A DNA stretch of 5,833 nt. Source: an uncultured Saprospiraceae bacterium (GTDB lineage Bacteria; Bacteroidota; Bacteroidia; Chitinophagales; Saprospiraceae). The stretch covers positions 1-5,833 of the forward strand of contig CALHUZ010000455.1 in the NCBI GenBank assembly GCA_938039305.1, in the 5' to 3' direction. This document shows, in pieces, positions 5,735 to 5,833 of this stretch. Numbering within the stretch: position 1 is the first letter of the stretch; each line of letters begins with the position of its first letter. The notes below the pieces were generated by a model, which searched no databases, was not told the origin of the DNA, and saw only the letters and a list, made by a program, of their open reading frames with translations. Both the position numbers and the translations under genes were made by a program.

Positions 5735-5833
5735 TTAGTTCTCTTCAATAACTTTTGAACTTTCTATGAGTGAAGCATAGACTTCATTTTGTTCAAGGAT
5801 AGCTCTATTTCCAATAAGGGTGAATTGTTCCCT
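5735..5833 (-). CDS. 3' end of a convergent gene, unidentified (partial)
   Basis: On the minus strand an open frame enters from the window edge and ends at a TAA (complement of 5735-5737). It codes for 32 residues, including FTLIGNRAILEQNEVYASLI (4-23) and a tail of SSKVIEEN. The composition looks like the charged, helical C-terminus of a real protein, and no comparable open frame fills this stretch on the plus strand. It would converge on queE with only 13 bases between the stop codons. No family can be assigned from so short a piece. Confidence 0.45.
   Translation of the reverse strand, partial: REQFTLIGNRAILEQNEVYASLIESSKVIEEN

Noticed and set aside
5768..5790. Hairpin TGAAG-CATAGA-CTTCA plus TTTT as a terminator for queE
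   Set aside because: Only five strong pairs, extended by wobbles, and it lies inside the probable minus-strand coding region.

Overview
The window reads as a chromosomal segment of a Bacteroidota bacterium. Four things point there: an envelope protein of the Bacteroidota BatA-type family next to a dihydroorotase-like gene, a DUF4199 membrane protein, start codons preceded by A-rich rather than clear Shine-Dalgarno sequence, and intergenic promoters of the form TTG-N19/20-TAnnTTTG. The moderate A+T content and the style of the small exported proteins would fit a Saprospiria/Cytophagia-like lineage, but that finer placement is a guess. No mobile element, CRISPR array, rRNA or tRNA gene was seen.

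Layout. (1) 1-2256: the 3' end of a large membrane-anchored BatA-type protein, whose stop codon abuts the start of a dihydroorotase-family gene. The two are almost certainly co-transcribed. The dihydroorotase-like protein has lost nearly all catalytic and metal-binding residues, so it is probably a non-catalytic PyrC-like protein. (2) 2350-2865: a four-helix DUF4199 inner-membrane protein, ended by a strong intrinsic terminator. (3) 2925-3863: a DPM1/GtrB-type polyprenyl-phosphate glycosyltransferase. Its start codon lies directly after the terminator T-tract, and a Bacteroidota -7 box sits inside the terminator hairpin. (4) 3981-4379: a small cysteine-rich lipoprotein of unknown function, preceded by a possible 15-codon upstream ORF that overlaps its start as ATGA. 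(5) 4446-5003: an exported thioredoxin-fold protein of TlpA/AhpC type with no cysteine at all. (6) 5092-5721: queE, 7-carboxy-7-deazaguanine synthase of the queuosine/preQ0 pathway, with its own good promoter set in nested inverted repeats and a partial promoter duplication. (7) 5735-5833: the probable 3' end of a convergent minus-strand gene.

How the genes fit together. The first four genes have an envelope flavour: membrane protein, membrane protein, lipid-linked sugar transfer and a metabolic-enzyme homologue without its active site. I recall this cluster as recurring in Bacteroidota, but that is memory and not something the window proves. The last three plus-strand genes look like separate transcription units. 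The points most worth a second look are the pseudo-dihydroorotase coupled to the BatA-type protein, the overlapping terminator and promoter before the glycosyltransferase, the cysteine-free thioredoxin-like protein, and the repeat architecture before queE. No clearly new multi-gene system is evident.
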